DNA of 64,000 nucleotides, from contig NZ_CP159307.1 in NCBI RefSeq assembly GCF_040448695.1, forward strand, positions 558,001 to 622,000, given 5' to 3'. Positions 1 through 9,416 of this stretch are shown piece after piece. The notes below the pieces were generated by a model. It ran no database searches. It was not told where the DNA came from and saw only the letters and a list, made by a program, of their open reading frames with translations. The DNA comes from Dehalogenimonas sp. 4OHTPN (lineage in GTDB: Bacteria > Chloroflexota > Dehalococcoidia > Dehalococcoidales > Dehalococcoidaceae). Every line of letters begins with the position of its first letter. The stretch's first letter is position 1. The position numbers were made by a program, and so were the translations under genes.

Positions 1-776
<776 letters not shown>

Positions 777-777
777 T

Positions 778-822
778 TAATGTCTTTGCAAGGACTCGCC
801 CGCACGGCGAGTCCTTGGCAAT
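778..822. repeat. TCTTTGC...GGCAATC palindromic repeat between nrdR and nrdJ
   Basis: GTCTTTGCAAGGACTCGCC, CGCACG, then GCGAGTCCTTGGCAATC forms an 11-bp stem. The end words (TCTTTGC and GGCAATC) recur at 58503-58545 in the capsid island, so this is a dispersed repeat. It sits in the gap between nrdR and nrdJ and could affect mRNA stability; that role is inference. Confidence 0.6.
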
Positions 823-838
823 CTGATTCGGCCTGTCA

Positions 839-1390
839 TCATTTGCCCTGCCCTTTGGCTGACAGCGACAGATGCCGCCCGCCGCGCCCCTGGCCGACGC
901 CGTCCTCTTCGGGCAGCAGCGGCAGCTGGGAGCGGGGCGCCGGATCGCGGTCAATCAGCCGGTCCACCATCTCCTTGAACTCGGTGACATCGGTGAACTT
1001 GCGGTACACCGAGGCGAAGCGGATATAGGCGATATTGTCCGCAACCTTCAACTTCTCCATCACCTTGTCGCCGACAAGCGTCGTCGGTATCTCCGCGCGG
1101 CCGGTCTCGATCAGCTCGGCCTCGATCTCGTCGGCGATACGGTCAACCGTGCCTGCCGGCAGGGGGCGCTTCTCGCAAGCCTTGTGCAGGCCGCCCAGCA
1201 GCTTCTCCTTGCTCCACTCCTCGCGGCGGCCGTCGCGCTTGAGGACGAACAGGGCGGCCGGCTGGATGCGTTCGTAGGTGGTGAAGCGGAAACCGCAGCC
1301 CAGGCACTCGCGGCGGCGGCGGATGCCGTCCTCCACTTCGCGTGAGTCAACCACTTTAAGTTCCGGGTTTTTGCAGTTGGGGCAGTTCAT
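839..1390 (-). CDS. nrdR: Transcriptional repressor NrdR
   Basis: ATP/dATP-sensing repressor of ribonucleotide reductase genes. The 183-residue product has the family layout: an N-terminal zinc ribbon with Cys3, Cys6, Cys29 and Cys32 (MNCPNCK, CLGCGFRFTTYE), an ATP-cone starting FVLKRDGRREEWSKEKL, and the conserved NIAYIRFASVYRKF segment. The C-terminal tail (about 155-183) is longer than usual and low complexity. The ATG at 1390 is chosen because the zinc ribbon begins there; longer forms would read through the operator and promoter. It is followed by nrdJ on the same strand, and its promoter carries two NrdR boxes, so it is probably autoregulated. Confidence 0.97.
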   Translation of the reverse strand: MNCPNCKNPELKVVDSREVEDGIRRRRECLGCGFRFTTYERIQPAALFVLKRDGRREEWSKEKLLGGLHKACEKRPLPAGTVDRIADEIEAELIETGRAEIPTTLVGDKVMEKLKVADNIAYIRFASVYRKFTDVTEFKEMVDRLIDRDPAPRSQLPLLPEEDGVGQGRGGRHLSLSAKGQGK

Positions 1391-1425
1391 CGGCGCTTTC
1401 CGCGGGGCTGTCTTTTGTTCTAAAA

Positions 1426-1481
1426 ACCACAACCTGTTGTGGTCGCCGGTATAAAGTACCACTAGCTGTTGGGTAAGTCAA
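1426..1481 (-). promoter_or_regulatory. nrdR-nrdJ promoter with two NrdR boxes
   Basis: On the minus strand, TTGACT (1481-1476), a 17-bp spacer and TACTTT (1458-1453) form a promoter. Box 1, ACCACAACCTGTTGTGGT (1426-1443), is a palindrome with perfect 8-bp arms. Box 2 (1458-1474, ACCACTAGCTGTTGGGT) fills the -35/-10 spacer. The box centres are 32 bp apart, about three helical turns, the spacing known for NrdR box pairs. Box 1 also matches the NrdR core pattern (CAC-A-A ... T-T-GTG). Confidence 0.85.
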
Positions 1482-1799
1482 TAGGTAAAAAGTATTTTTT
1501 TTGGGAAATGCGCCGTGCCCCTCCCGGAAAAAATTTACCCCTAAAAACGACAAAACCCGCTTGACAGCTTGAAGGAACTGGTGTGCTATAATCCGGCTCC
1601 CCAGTAATACATGAGAGGATTACCCAGCTTGGAAAACACCGCTGCGGCACATATTCGTTCTTTATTTCATCGATTTCCGCCTGCCGCGTTCAGCCTGGAA
1701 AAAGCCAAACGCGGGAAAGCGGTATCGTTTCCATCGATATATAATATTTTCCTTGAAACTAAAAACTATTCACCGCCGGCGCCCGGAGCGCCGTGCTAT
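1482..1799. other. Intergenic region upstream of pheS with extended -10 and hairpin
   Basis: No convincing gene. There is an extended -10 on the plus strand, TGCTATAAT (1584-1592), with a TTGACA at 1561 whose 20-bp spacing is too long. It would transcribe a leader of over 200 nt. The leader has a hairpin with arms CCGCGTT (1684-1690) and AACGCGG (1708-1714), and a GC hairpin CGGCGC-CCGGA-GCGCCG near 1776-1792. An 82-codon reading frame from 1611 overlaps the pheS start and shows no domain and no phenylalanine cluster. I found no T-box signature. Confidence 0.4.
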
Positions 1800-1829
1800 T
1801 TGACCAATCGCGGCGCAAGTGGTTATAAT
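1800..1829 (+). promoter_or_regulatory. pheS promoter
   Basis: TTGACC (1800-1805), an 18-bp spacer and TATAAT (1824-1829) lie 22 nt before the pheS ATG, giving a leader of about 15 nt without an obvious Shine-Dalgarno sequence. Confidence 0.7.
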
Positions 1830-1851
1830 CCAACTCTTGTAAGTAGCTCGA

Positions 1852-2892
1852 ATGACTGAAAATATCTCCCTCGATAATTTAAAGCACAGCGCCCTCGCTG
1901 AGCTGGCCGCGGTCTCCACCGCCGAAGCGCTGGAAGCCTGGCGCGTCGCCTGGCTGGGCAAGAAGAGCCAGTTGAATACCGTCCTGCGCGGCCTGGCCGC
2001 CCTGCCGGTGGAAGAACGAAAAAGCCTGGGCGCGGCGGCCAATGTCGTCCGCCAGAACCTCGAGTCAGCCTTGACCGCCCGTGAACAGGATTTTTCAGAC
2101 CGGCTGTTGGAATCGGCGCCGGGCATAGACATCACCCTGCCCGGACGGCCGTGGCTTTCCGGCCGGCTGCACCCGGTGACCCGGGTGGTCAACGAGATCA
2201 CCGATATCTTTTCCTCGCTTGGCTTTTCCGTCGTCGAAGGCCCGGAAGTCGAATATGACCGCTACAACTTCGACGCGCTGAATATCCCCAAGGAACATCC
2301 GGCCCGTGACACTATGCAGACCTTCTGGGTCGACGACGTGGATGAAAAAGGCGAGCGGCGCGTGCTGCTGCGGACCCACACCTCGCCGATGCAGGTGCGT
2401 TTCATGGAAAAATACAAAGAGCCGCCGATTCGCATCGTGGTGCCGGGACGTGTCTACCGTTATGAAGCCACCGACGCTTCCCATCTGCCGATGTTCCACC
2501 AGGTCGAAGGATTGATGGTTGACCGCAACGTGTCGCTGGCCCAGCTGAAAGGGACGCTTTTTGAGTTCGCCCGGCGCTTTTTCGGCCCGGAGCGGCGGGT
2601 TCGTTTCCGCTGCGACTTCTTCCCCTTCGTCGAACCCGGCGTCGAAATGGCGGTGGAATGCGCTTCCTGCAAGGGCGCCGGCTGCCGCGTCTGCGGCAAT
2701 TCCGGTTGGCTGGAGATTCTGGGCGCGGGCATGGTGCATCCCAAAGTGCTTGAAGGGGTGGGGATAGATTCCACTATTTATTCCGGTTTCGCTTTTGGCA
2801 TGGGTGTTGAGAGGCTGCCGATGCTGCGCTACGGCGTTGATGACATCCGCCTGTTCTATTCTTCAGATTTGCGCTTCTTGAGGCAGTTTTAA
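1852..2892 (+). CDS. pheS: Phenylalanyl-tRNA synthetase alpha subunit
   Basis: Catalytic subunit of the alpha2-beta2 enzyme that charges tRNA-Phe. The 346-residue length is normal. An N-terminal coiled-coil arm (about 1-90) that contacts tRNA precedes a class II synthetase core with motif 2 ([12 protein letters not shown], then [10 protein letters not shown]) and motif 3 ([17 protein letters not shown]) near the C-terminus. A small Cys cluster ([13 protein letters not shown]) is typical of many bacterial PheS. Its stop codon overlaps the pheT start by one base (TAATG), so the subunits are translationally coupled. Confidence 0.98.
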   Translation: MTENISLDNLKHSALAELAAVSTAEALEAWRVAWLGKKSQLNTVLRGLAALPVEERKSLGAAANVVRQNLESALTAREQDFSDRLLESAPGIDITLPGRPWLSGRLHPVTRVVNEITDIFSSLGFSVVEGPEVEYDRYNFDALNIPKEHPARDTMQTFWVDDVDEKGERRVLLRTHTSPMQVRFMEKYKEPPIRIVVPGRVYRYEATDASHLPMFHQVEGLMVDRNVSLAQLKGTLFEFARRFFGPERRVRFRCDFFPFVEPGVEMAVECASCKGAGCRVCGNSGWLEILGAGMVHPKVLEGVGIDSTIYSGFAFGMGVERLPMLRYGVDDIRLFYSSDLRFLRQF

Positions 2893-5351
2893 TGAAGGCC
2901 CCGATTTCCTGGCTTAAAGAACACACGGATATCGCTATTTCCCCTGAGGAACTGGCGGAGAAGCTGACGCTGGCCGGCAATGAAGTCTCCGGCATCTCAT
3001 CTACCACGCCTGCCTGGACGGGTGTACTGACCGCCGAGGTGGTAGCCGTGGAGGCTCATCCCAACGCCGACCGGCTGAGACTGGTCACCGTCAGCACCGG
3101 GACCTCGGAACAGCCGAAGGTGGTGTGCGGGGCGCCCAATGTTGCCGTCGGCCAGAAGGTGGCTTTCGCCGCTGCCGGCGCCAAACTCATTGACGGTCAC
3201 ACCGGCAAGGAGATGGAACTCAAACCCGCCGTAATCCGCGGCGTTGAATCCCGGGGCATGGTGCTTTCCGAGCGTGAACTGGGATTGTCGGACAACCATG
3301 AAGGTATTCTGGTTCTGCCGGAAAACACGCCCGTCGGCGCGCCGCTGGCCGATGTTCTCGGTGATAAGGTCCTGGAAGTTGATGTCACCCCGAACCGCGT
3401 TGATTGCCTCTCGATCATCGGCCTGGCCCGGGAAGCCGCCGCCGTCATCGGTTTTGAGAAAATCAAGTTAACTGAACCGTTCGGCATCAAGATGCCGGAC
3501 CTGAACTATGAAGAAAAAGGCTCGCCGCTCGCCGATGAGCTTTCGGTTGAAATAGCCGATGCCGAATTGTGCCCGCGTTACACCGCGAGCGTTGTAAAAG
3601 GAATTAAAATCGGCGAATCGCCGGACTGGCTGAAAAAGCGGCTGACGGCAGTCGGAATGCGGCCGATAAACAATATCGTTGATATCACCAACTACGTCAT
3701 GCTGGAGTACGGCCAGCCGCTGCATGCCTTCGACCTCTCGAAGATTGCCGGCGGCAAGATCATAGTCCGCCGCGCCGCAGAAGGAGAGAAATTTTTCACC
3801 TTGGACGGCGAGGAACGGCAGCTTACCGCCGATACACTGATGATCGCCGATGCTGAAAAAGCCGTGGCTATCGGCGGCGTCATGGGCGGCGCCAACTCCG
3901 AGGTATCAGAAACCACCGCCGACGTGGTTATCGAATCTGCCAATTTCAATCCGGTCAGCATCCATCATACGTCTCATCGCCTGAAGCTGATCTCCGAGGC
4001 CTCGATTCGCTTCGAACGCAACATTAACCGCGAAGTGCCGATACACGCACTAAAACGGGCGACTCAATTAATACTGCAGCTCTGCGGCGGGCAGGCTATG
4101 ACCGGGATTATTGATGTCTTCCCGGGGAAGAAGCTCCGTGCCGGAATTCAGGTATCACCCACTCGTTTCAGCACCATTCTCGGCTCCGATATGACCTACG
4201 ACAGAATACTCAAGGCCTTGAAAGCTCTGGGAATCGAATGGTACTGGGAGACGACTGACGAGACCGATTACAGCGGTTCCGAAACCCAATTCCTGCGGGT
4301 TTATCCCCCGTGGTGGCGCACTGACCTGTCAATCCAGGAAGATATCATTGAGGAAGTCGCCCGGATCATCGGTTATGACCAGCTTCCCGCTTCTCCGCTG
4401 TCCGGCGAGATTCCCAAACGGGTCGGCCCGCCGATTATGGCCTTTAAGAAGCTGTTCCGCATGGCGCTGGTCGGTTTCGGCTTTCAGGAAACGCTGTCCC
4501 TGTCACTGTCCAGCCTCGACGCTCTTAAGCGCACAGTGTCGGACGGCAGGCTCGCCTCGGAGCCGGTGATGTTACTCAATCCCATGTCTTCGGAGCAAGA
4601 ATGCCTTCGCACCAACCTGAGAGCGCCGCTGCTGGCCGCCGTGGCTGCCAACCGCCGTTATGAAGAGGGCGGCCTTCGGCTGTTCGAGGTGGGCAGGGCT
4701 TATCACGCCCGGAAAGGCACGCTGCCGAACGAACCGGAGATGGTCTGCGGCATTATCGCCGGCGAGGCTGAACCCAGCGGCTGGCAGCAGTCCAAAAGAC
4801 CCTTCGACTTCTACGACGCTAAAGGTGTTTTGGAAACTATTTTCAGCCGCATGAACCTGGCCTACACTATCGAGCCGGGGAGCGACAGCGGGCTGCGGCC
4901 CGGTCACCAAGCCCAGCTCTCCATCGGCGGTGTGAATTTCGGCGTCTTCGGCGAAGTGCACCCCAGGGTAGCCAAGAATTTCGGCGTAGAAGAGAAGGCC
5001 TTTCTCTTCGAGATCAACCTGTCGGCGCTGATGCCCAAGGTGCGGCCCGGCCGCGCCTACCAGCCACTGCCCAGATATCCGGCGGTGGTCCGGGATATCG
5101 CCCTGGTGCTCGATAGCTCGGTTACTCACCAGAGGGTAAGTGAGGTTCTGTCGGCTTTCCCGCTACTTAAAGAGGTCAGCCTGTTCGACGTTTACAGCGG
5201 CAAACAGGTTTCAGAGGGCAAGAAGTCGCTGGCCTACCGCCTGACATTCCAGTCGCCGACGGCCACCCTGACCGACGCAGAAGTGGACAGGGTCATGGCC
5301 GACATCGTCTCGGCTCTGATGAGCCAGCTGGGGGCGACACTGCGGGCTTAG
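2892..5351 (+). CDS. pheT: Phenylalanyl-tRNA synthetase beta subunit
   Basis: Structural, editing and tRNA-binding subunit of PheRS, 819 residues. In order: an N-terminal domain ([14 protein letters not shown]), an EMAP/OB-type tRNA-binding domain (about 40-150, HPNADRLRLVTV and VVCGAPNVAVGQKVAFA), the B3/B4 editing core (about 210-370, MRPINNIVDITNYVMLEYGQ), the B5 region (about 400-490), the class II-like core, and a C-terminal anticodon-binding ferredoxin-like domain (about 725-819, YPAVVRDIALVLD). It starts on the last base of the pheS stop and is followed by a strong terminator. Confidence 0.98.
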   Translation: MKAPISWLKEHTDIAISPEELAEKLTLAGNEVSGISSTTPAWTGVLTAEVVAVEAHPNADRLRLVTVSTGTSEQPKVVCGAPNVAVGQKVAFAAAGAKLIDGHTGKEMELKPAVIRGVESRGMVLSERELGLSDNHEGILVLPENTPVGAPLADVLGDKVLEVDVTPNRVDCLSIIGLAREAAAVIGFEKIKLTEPFGIKMPDLNYEEKGSPLADELSVEIADAELCPRYTASVVKGIKIGESPDWLKKRLTAVGMRPINNIVDITNYVMLEYGQPLHAFDLSKIAGGKIIVRRAAEGEKFFTLDGEERQLTADTLMIADAEKAVAIGGVMGGANSEVSETTADVVIESANFNPVSIHHTSHRLKLISEASIRFERNINREVPIHALKRATQLILQLCGGQAMTGIIDVFPGKKLRAGIQVSPTRFSTILGSDMTYDRILKALKALGIEWYWETTDETDYSGSETQFLRVYPPWWRTDLSIQEDIIEEVARIIGYDQLPASPLSGEIPKRVGPPIMAFKKLFRMALVGFGFQETLSLSLSSLDALKRTVSDGRLASEPVMLLNPMSSEQECLRTNLRAPLLAAVAANRRYEEGGLRLFEVGRAYHARKGTLPNEPEMVCGIIAGEAEPSGWQQSKRPFDFYDAKGVLETIFSRMNLAYTIEPGSDSGLRPGHQAQLSIGGVNFGVFGEVHPRVAKNFGVEEKAFLFEINLSALMPKVRPGRAYQPLPRYPAVVRDIALVLDSSVTHQRVSEVLSAFPLLKEVSLFDVYSGKQVSEGKKSLAYRLTFQSPTATLTDAEVDRVMADIVSALMSQLGATLRA

Positions 5352-5379
5352 GCCACCGAAAATCGATATTCGAGAGTGA

Positions 5380-5412
5380 AACCGGGGCGCGCCGCGTACG
5401 CCCCGGTTTTTT
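5380..5412 (+). terminator. Terminator after pheST
   Basis: A 10-bp stem, AACCGGGGCG (5380-5389) with CGCCCCGGTT (5399-5408), runs into TTTTTT. It lies 28 bp after pheT and before the convergent proC. Confidence 0.9.
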
Positions 5413-5463
5413 ATAGATGGGAAAACAGGGTTAGCTATAAAACGCTGTCTCTTGCTTAGGGGC

Positions 5464-6264
5464 TTATGAGCCCAGTTCCCGCGCCCGGCGTAAGGCGGCT
5501 TCGACGGACGTGTTCACTAACTCTTTAAATCCGCCGGTCTCAAAGACCTTAAGCGCCTCGGCGGTAGTGCCGCCGGGGGAGGTGACCATCTTCCGGAGTT
5601 CGGCCAGATCTTTACCGGACTGCCGGGCGAATTCTGCGGAGCCGACGGCGGTTTGGAGTGTGAGTTGGCGGGCTGTTTCTGGTGTGAATCCCATCTTGAC
5701 GCCGGCTTCGATGAGCGCCTCCATGAATAGGAAGAAGTAAGCCGGACCGCTGCCAGAGAGGGCGGTGGCTTTATCCATGTCGCCCTCGTCGAGGGTGAAA
5801 AGTTCCTCGCCCATGGCTGATAGGATTCGGCGGGCGGTATCTTTTTGACTATCGGTCACCGCGTCGGTCGCTGTCCAAACGCTCATCCCCTTATTGACCA
5901 TGGCCGGGGTGTTGGGCATGACGCGGACAACCGACTGGTGTTTTAACCCTTCGACAAGAATTTTGGCGGTCTTGCCGGCGATGATCGAAACTACCAGTTG
6001 GCGTGGTTCTAAACGCCCGGATAGGTCAGCGGCGACCTCCGTCAGGTTTTGGGGCTTGACAGCCAGGATGATGACGTCGGCGTTGCGGACGGCTTCGACG
6101 TTTGAGGCCGTAGCCCTGACCCCAAGTTCAAGGATGAGCGCTCGCCGGGACTCTTCGCGGACATCAGCCACGATCATCTCGTCCGGTAGAGCGAGTTCCT
6201 TGCCGATGATGGCGGAGATCATCGCGCGGCCCATGTTGCCGCCGCCGATAAAAGCGATTTTCAT
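5464..6264 (-). CDS. proC: Pyrroline-5-carboxylate reductase
   Basis: Last step of proline synthesis: NAD(P)H-dependent reduction of pyrroline-5-carboxylate in the cytoplasm. The 266-residue length is normal. The N-terminal Rossmann motif MKIAFIGGGNMGRAMI binds the dinucleotide; the middle has VVRVMPNTPAMVNKGMS and ALSGSGPAYFFLFMEAL; the C-terminus carries the family signature MVTSPGGTTAEALKVFE. It is 70 bp downstream of leuS on the same strand, separated by a palindromic repeat, and could be co-transcribed with it. Confidence 0.97.
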   Translation of the reverse strand: MKIAFIGGGNMGRAMISAIIGKELALPDEMIVADVREESRRALILELGVRATASNVEAVRNADVIILAVKPQNLTEVAADLSGRLEPRQLVVSIIAGKTAKILVEGLKHQSVVRVMPNTPAMVNKGMSVWTATDAVTDSQKDTARRILSAMGEELFTLDEGDMDKATALSGSGPAYFFLFMEALIEAGVKMGFTPETARQLTLQTAVGSAEFARQSGKDLAELRKMVTSPGGTTAEALKVFETGGFKELVNTSVEAALRRARELGS

Positions 6265-6282
6265 AAAAACCCTCTCTTTTTT

Positions 6283-6303
6283 CCTCTCCCACTCGGGGAG
6301 AGG
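6283..6303. repeat. CCTCTCCC...GGGAGAGG palindromic repeat
   Basis: CCTCTCCC-ACTCG-GGGAGAGG lies between leuS and proC. The same core arms appear at 57025-57052, 57523-57548 and in the tandem array at 58573-58762, so this is a dispersed intergenic repeat family rather than a gene-specific terminator. Confidence 0.7.
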
Positions 6304-6334
6304 AAAGACGGGGCGGGCGAGTTGTGGGTCGCCC

Positions 6335-8779
6335 CTATATGACGACGATATTTACCAACTTGCCGGGGACATAGACAACGGTCTTGACCGTCTTGCTGGC
6401 GGTAAATTCCTTGACCCGTTCGTTCGACAGCGCCAGGTCGGTGGCCTGGCATTCCGTGATGCTGGCCGGAACCTGGAAGCGCGCTCTCACTTTGCCGTTG
6501 ATCTGTACCACCAGCGTAATCTCCGGCTCCGCTGTCAACGCTTCATCCCATATCGGGAACGATTGGTTATGGACGCTATAAGGATTACCCATCAGCTGCC
6601 ACAACTCCTCAGCGAGATGCGGGGCGGTAGGAGCGAGCAACAGCACCAGGCATTCAACTGCCCTGGTCCAGACTTCCGCCGAGACCTTCCCTGATTCCTT
6701 GACCGGAGCCATGTAGTTGGTGAATTCCATGAGGGCGGCCAGCATGGTGTTGAACTGGAGTTTGTCCAGATCAAGATTGACCTTGCGGATGACCTGATGG
6801 GTCTTGCGGACGAGATCGGCTTCAGCGGCGTTGTCGATGTCGCCGGGGGCGTATTCCTCAAGAGCTAATTTCCAAACGCGGTTGAACCATCGGGACATAC
6901 CTCCGATGCCGGAATCGTTCCAATCGCCGCCCAGTTCCCATGGACCGACGAACATCAGGTAGGCGCGGACGGTGTCGGCGCCCAATTCGCCGACATATTT
7001 ATCGGGGTTCACCACATTGCCCTTGCTCTTGGACATTTTCTGGTGCTGGCTGGTGATGACCCCCTGGTTGAAAAGGCGCTTGAAAGGTTCGCCGAACGGT
7101 AGTCTGCCCATGTCACGCAAAGCCATGGTGAAAAAGCGGGAATAGAAGAGGTGCATTACGGCGTGGTCGGCGCCGCCGGTGTAGATGTCCACCGGCATCC
7201 AGTATTTGGTCTTCTCCGGGTCGAAGGCTTGCGCGGCGTCACGAGGCGAGCAGTAACGCAGGAAGTACCACGAGGAGCACATGAAGGTGTCCATGGTATC
7301 GGTTTCCCGGCGCGCCGGACCGCCGCACTTCGGGCACGTGGTGTTGACGAAACTCTCGACATATTTAAGCGGCGACTCGCCGGTGGGTTTGAACTCGGCG
7401 TCCTCAGGCAGCAGTACCGGCAGGTCCTTTTCCGGCACCGGCACGATGCCGCACCTGTCGCAGTGGATGATGGGGATAGGGGCGCCCCAGTAGCGCTGGC
7501 GAGAGATGAGCCAGTCCCGCAGTTTGTAACTGACGGCGCGTTTGCCAAAATTCTGAGACTCCATCCAATCGATGATACCGCCGAAAGCCTCGGTATTGGG
7601 TTTACCGTTGAACTGCGCCGAGTTGCGCATAAGGCCTTCGCCGATATATGCGGCTTCTATGGGTCCGCCCTCGTAGCCGGGCGGAGAGATAACTACACGC
7701 ACCGGAAGCTTGTATTTTTGGGCGAAGGAGAAATCGCGTTCGTCATGGGCGGGCACAGCCATAACAGCGCCGGTGCCGTAGCTCCAGATAACATAATCCG
7801 CGATCCAGACCGGCACCGGCTCGCCGTTCAGCTGGTTAATCACATTGGCTCCGGTGAAGACGCCGTCTTTTTCCCGTTCGGTGGACAGCCGGTCGATTTC
7901 GGTCAGGCGCCTGGCTTTGTCGACATAAGCCTCGACGGCGGCTTTGTGCGCCGGCGAGGTGATTTTTTCGACCAGGGGGTGTTCGGGAGCCAATACCATG
8001 AAGGTCACGCCGTAAACAGTGTCTGGCCGGGTGGTAAAGACCCTGATCTTCTTCTCCCCGACGCCGGGGATTTCCAGTTTGAAATCGATCTCGGCGCCTT
8101 CGGACCGTCCCACCCAGTTGCGCTGCATGATCTTGATGCGCTCCGGCCAATCCAGGCCATCATGCTGCATCAGTTCATCGGCGTATTTGGTTATCCTGAA
8201 AAACCACTGAACCAGGTCCTTACGGACGACCTGGGTGTCGCACCGCCAGCACTCGCCGCCTCCGATGACCTGCTCATTGGCGAGAACCGCCTGACATGAC
8301 GGGCACCAGTTGACCGGCGCCTTGGCCCGGTAAGCAAGGCCAGCCTCATATAACTTCAGAAAGAACCATTCGGTCCACTTGTAATAATCAGGTCTTGAGG
8401 TGACCACCTCGCGATCCCAGTCGTAACAGCAACCCATGGTCCTGAGTTGCCGGCGCATGTTCTCGATGTTCTTTTCTGTCCACGTGTGGGGGTGGATGCC
8501 GCGCTTGATGGCGGCATTCTCCGCTGGAAATCCGAAGGCGTCGAAACCCATCGGGTGCAACACGTTAAAGCCTTGCATCCGTTTGTACCGGGCGTAGACA
8601 TCCGACGGAGCCATGGCGTACCAGTGGCCGATATGAAGGTCTCCTGACGTATAGGGGAACATGGTCAGGGCGTACCACTTGGATTTAGGCGACTCGTCCA
8701 GGACATGGTAGAGTTTGTCGGCGGCCCAGCGGTCCTGCCATTTTTTTTCAATTGCCTGTGGGTCGTACCTGTCAATCAT
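6335..8779 (-). CDS. leuS: Leucyl-tRNA synthetase
   Basis: Charges tRNA-Leu; class I synthetase, 814 residues, as usual for bacterial LeuRS. The HIGH motif appears as FPYTSGDLHIGHWYAM, the CP1 editing domain spans about 220-415 (VFTTRPDTVYGVTFMVLAPE), and KMSKS occurs as HQKMSKSKGNVVNPDKYV. Zinc-type Cys pairs are present (NWCPSCQAVLANEQV and CDRCG). The anticodon-binding and C-terminal domains are complete (LVVQINGKVRARFQVP). Start ATG at 8779. It is transcribed toward proC. Confidence 0.98.
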   Translation of the reverse strand: MIDRYDPQAIEKKWQDRWAADKLYHVLDESPKSKWYALTMFPYTSGDLHIGHWYAMAPSDVYARYKRMQGFNVLHPMGFDAFGFPAENAAIKRGIHPHTWTEKNIENMRRQLRTMGCCYDWDREVVTSRPDYYKWTEWFFLKLYEAGLAYRAKAPVNWCPSCQAVLANEQVIGGGECWRCDTQVVRKDLVQWFFRITKYADELMQHDGLDWPERIKIMQRNWVGRSEGAEIDFKLEIPGVGEKKIRVFTTRPDTVYGVTFMVLAPEHPLVEKITSPAHKAAVEAYVDKARRLTEIDRLSTEREKDGVFTGANVINQLNGEPVPVWIADYVIWSYGTGAVMAVPAHDERDFSFAQKYKLPVRVVISPPGYEGGPIEAAYIGEGLMRNSAQFNGKPNTEAFGGIIDWMESQNFGKRAVSYKLRDWLISRQRYWGAPIPIIHCDRCGIVPVPEKDLPVLLPEDAEFKPTGESPLKYVESFVNTTCPKCGGPARRETDTMDTFMCSSWYFLRYCSPRDAAQAFDPEKTKYWMPVDIYTGGADHAVMHLFYSRFFTMALRDMGRLPFGEPFKRLFNQGVITSQHQKMSKSKGNVVNPDKYVGELGADTVRAYLMFVGPWELGGDWNDSGIGGMSRWFNRVWKLALEEYAPGDIDNAAEADLVRKTHQVIRKVNLDLDKLQFNTMLAALMEFTNYMAPVKESGKVSAEVWTRAVECLVLLLAPTAPHLAEELWQLMGNPYSVHNQSFPIWDEALTAEPEITLVVQINGKVRARFQVPASITECQATDLALSNERVKEFTASKTVKTVVYVPGKLVNIVVI

Positions 8780-8882
8780 CGGATCTTTTTCTCCGCCGGG
8801 TGATAATCCCGTAATCTTATCCTCATCACCGATGACTCTTCAAGTCGGTGAAGCTGTGGCATTTTCCACCGCCAAGTAAATC

Positions 8883-9413
8883 TTAACGGGTTCCGGCTTC
8901 CAGGCTCTCGACAATTTTGAGGTAGCGTTCTTGGAGGACTCGGCCTTCATATTCGGCATAGTCTCGCAGCATCTTTTCTTGTTCCGCCGGAGAAAAGTAG
9001 TCCAGACAGGGATAGAAAAAGCGGTTGTCCTCTTTATCGATGTGGTTTTTATAGAAAACGGCTATCTCGGCGATGATGCCGGCAAGTTTTTCCCGGCAAG
9101 CGACATCGCCGGGAATCAATTCAGTCCGGGCTTGGTCCAATCGCTTAACCAGATTTCGGCCGGCCACATGCTCTTCGACGAGTTCATCGAGCATACGCCG
9201 GTGTGCAGCGGAAAGCGTTTTGGCTTTTAAATCCCGGAACAGGATATCCTCCTCCTTACCGTGATGGATTTGATCCACAAACGTCTTCATGAAATCGACT
9301 GCGGTTGTCAGGAAGGCAGGATCAGGCTCGGTTAAGGCAATTCTACGTTCCATCACTCGGATCATGCGTTCGATCAGTCGGTGTTCTCTCATCAGCGGTC
9401 CAATTGGTTTCAA
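8883..9413 (-). CDS. Hemerythrin HHE-domain protein
   Basis: A 176-residue four-helix protein expected to hold a non-haem di-iron site that binds oxygen or related small molecules. Candidate ligands are in the family pattern: His11, His50-Glu54 (HHGKEED), His82 and His124-Glu128 (KNHIDKEDNRFFYP). There is no signal peptide or extra domain, so it should be cytoplasmic. It starts 3 bp after the YihY-like gene, so the two are one transcription unit. In an anaerobe such proteins often serve in oxygen, NO or iron stress; which applies here cannot be read from sequence. Confidence 0.88.
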   Translation of the reverse strand: MKPIGPLMREHRLIERMIRVMERRIALTEPDPAFLTTAVDFMKTFVDQIHHGKEEDILFRDLKAKTLSAAHRRMLDELVEEHVAGRNLVKRLDQARTELIPGDVACREKLAGIIAEIAVFYKNHIDKEDNRFFYPCLDYFSPAEQEKMLRDYAEYEGRVLQERYLKIVESLEAGTR

Positions 9414-9416
9414 CTG

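Noticed and set aside
1482-1851. T-box riboswitch before pheS (also considered before leuS, 8780-8882)
   Set aside because: I found neither the conserved T-box bulge sequence nor an antiterminator/terminator pair.
1611-1859. 82-codon frame upstream of pheS as a gene or PheM-like leader peptide
   Set aside because: No ribosome site, no cluster of Phe codons, and it runs through the pheS promoter and start.
7151-8299. 382-residue open frame opposite leuS
   Set aside because: Entirely antisense to a complete leucyl-tRNA synthetase with all motifs; no start signal or domain.
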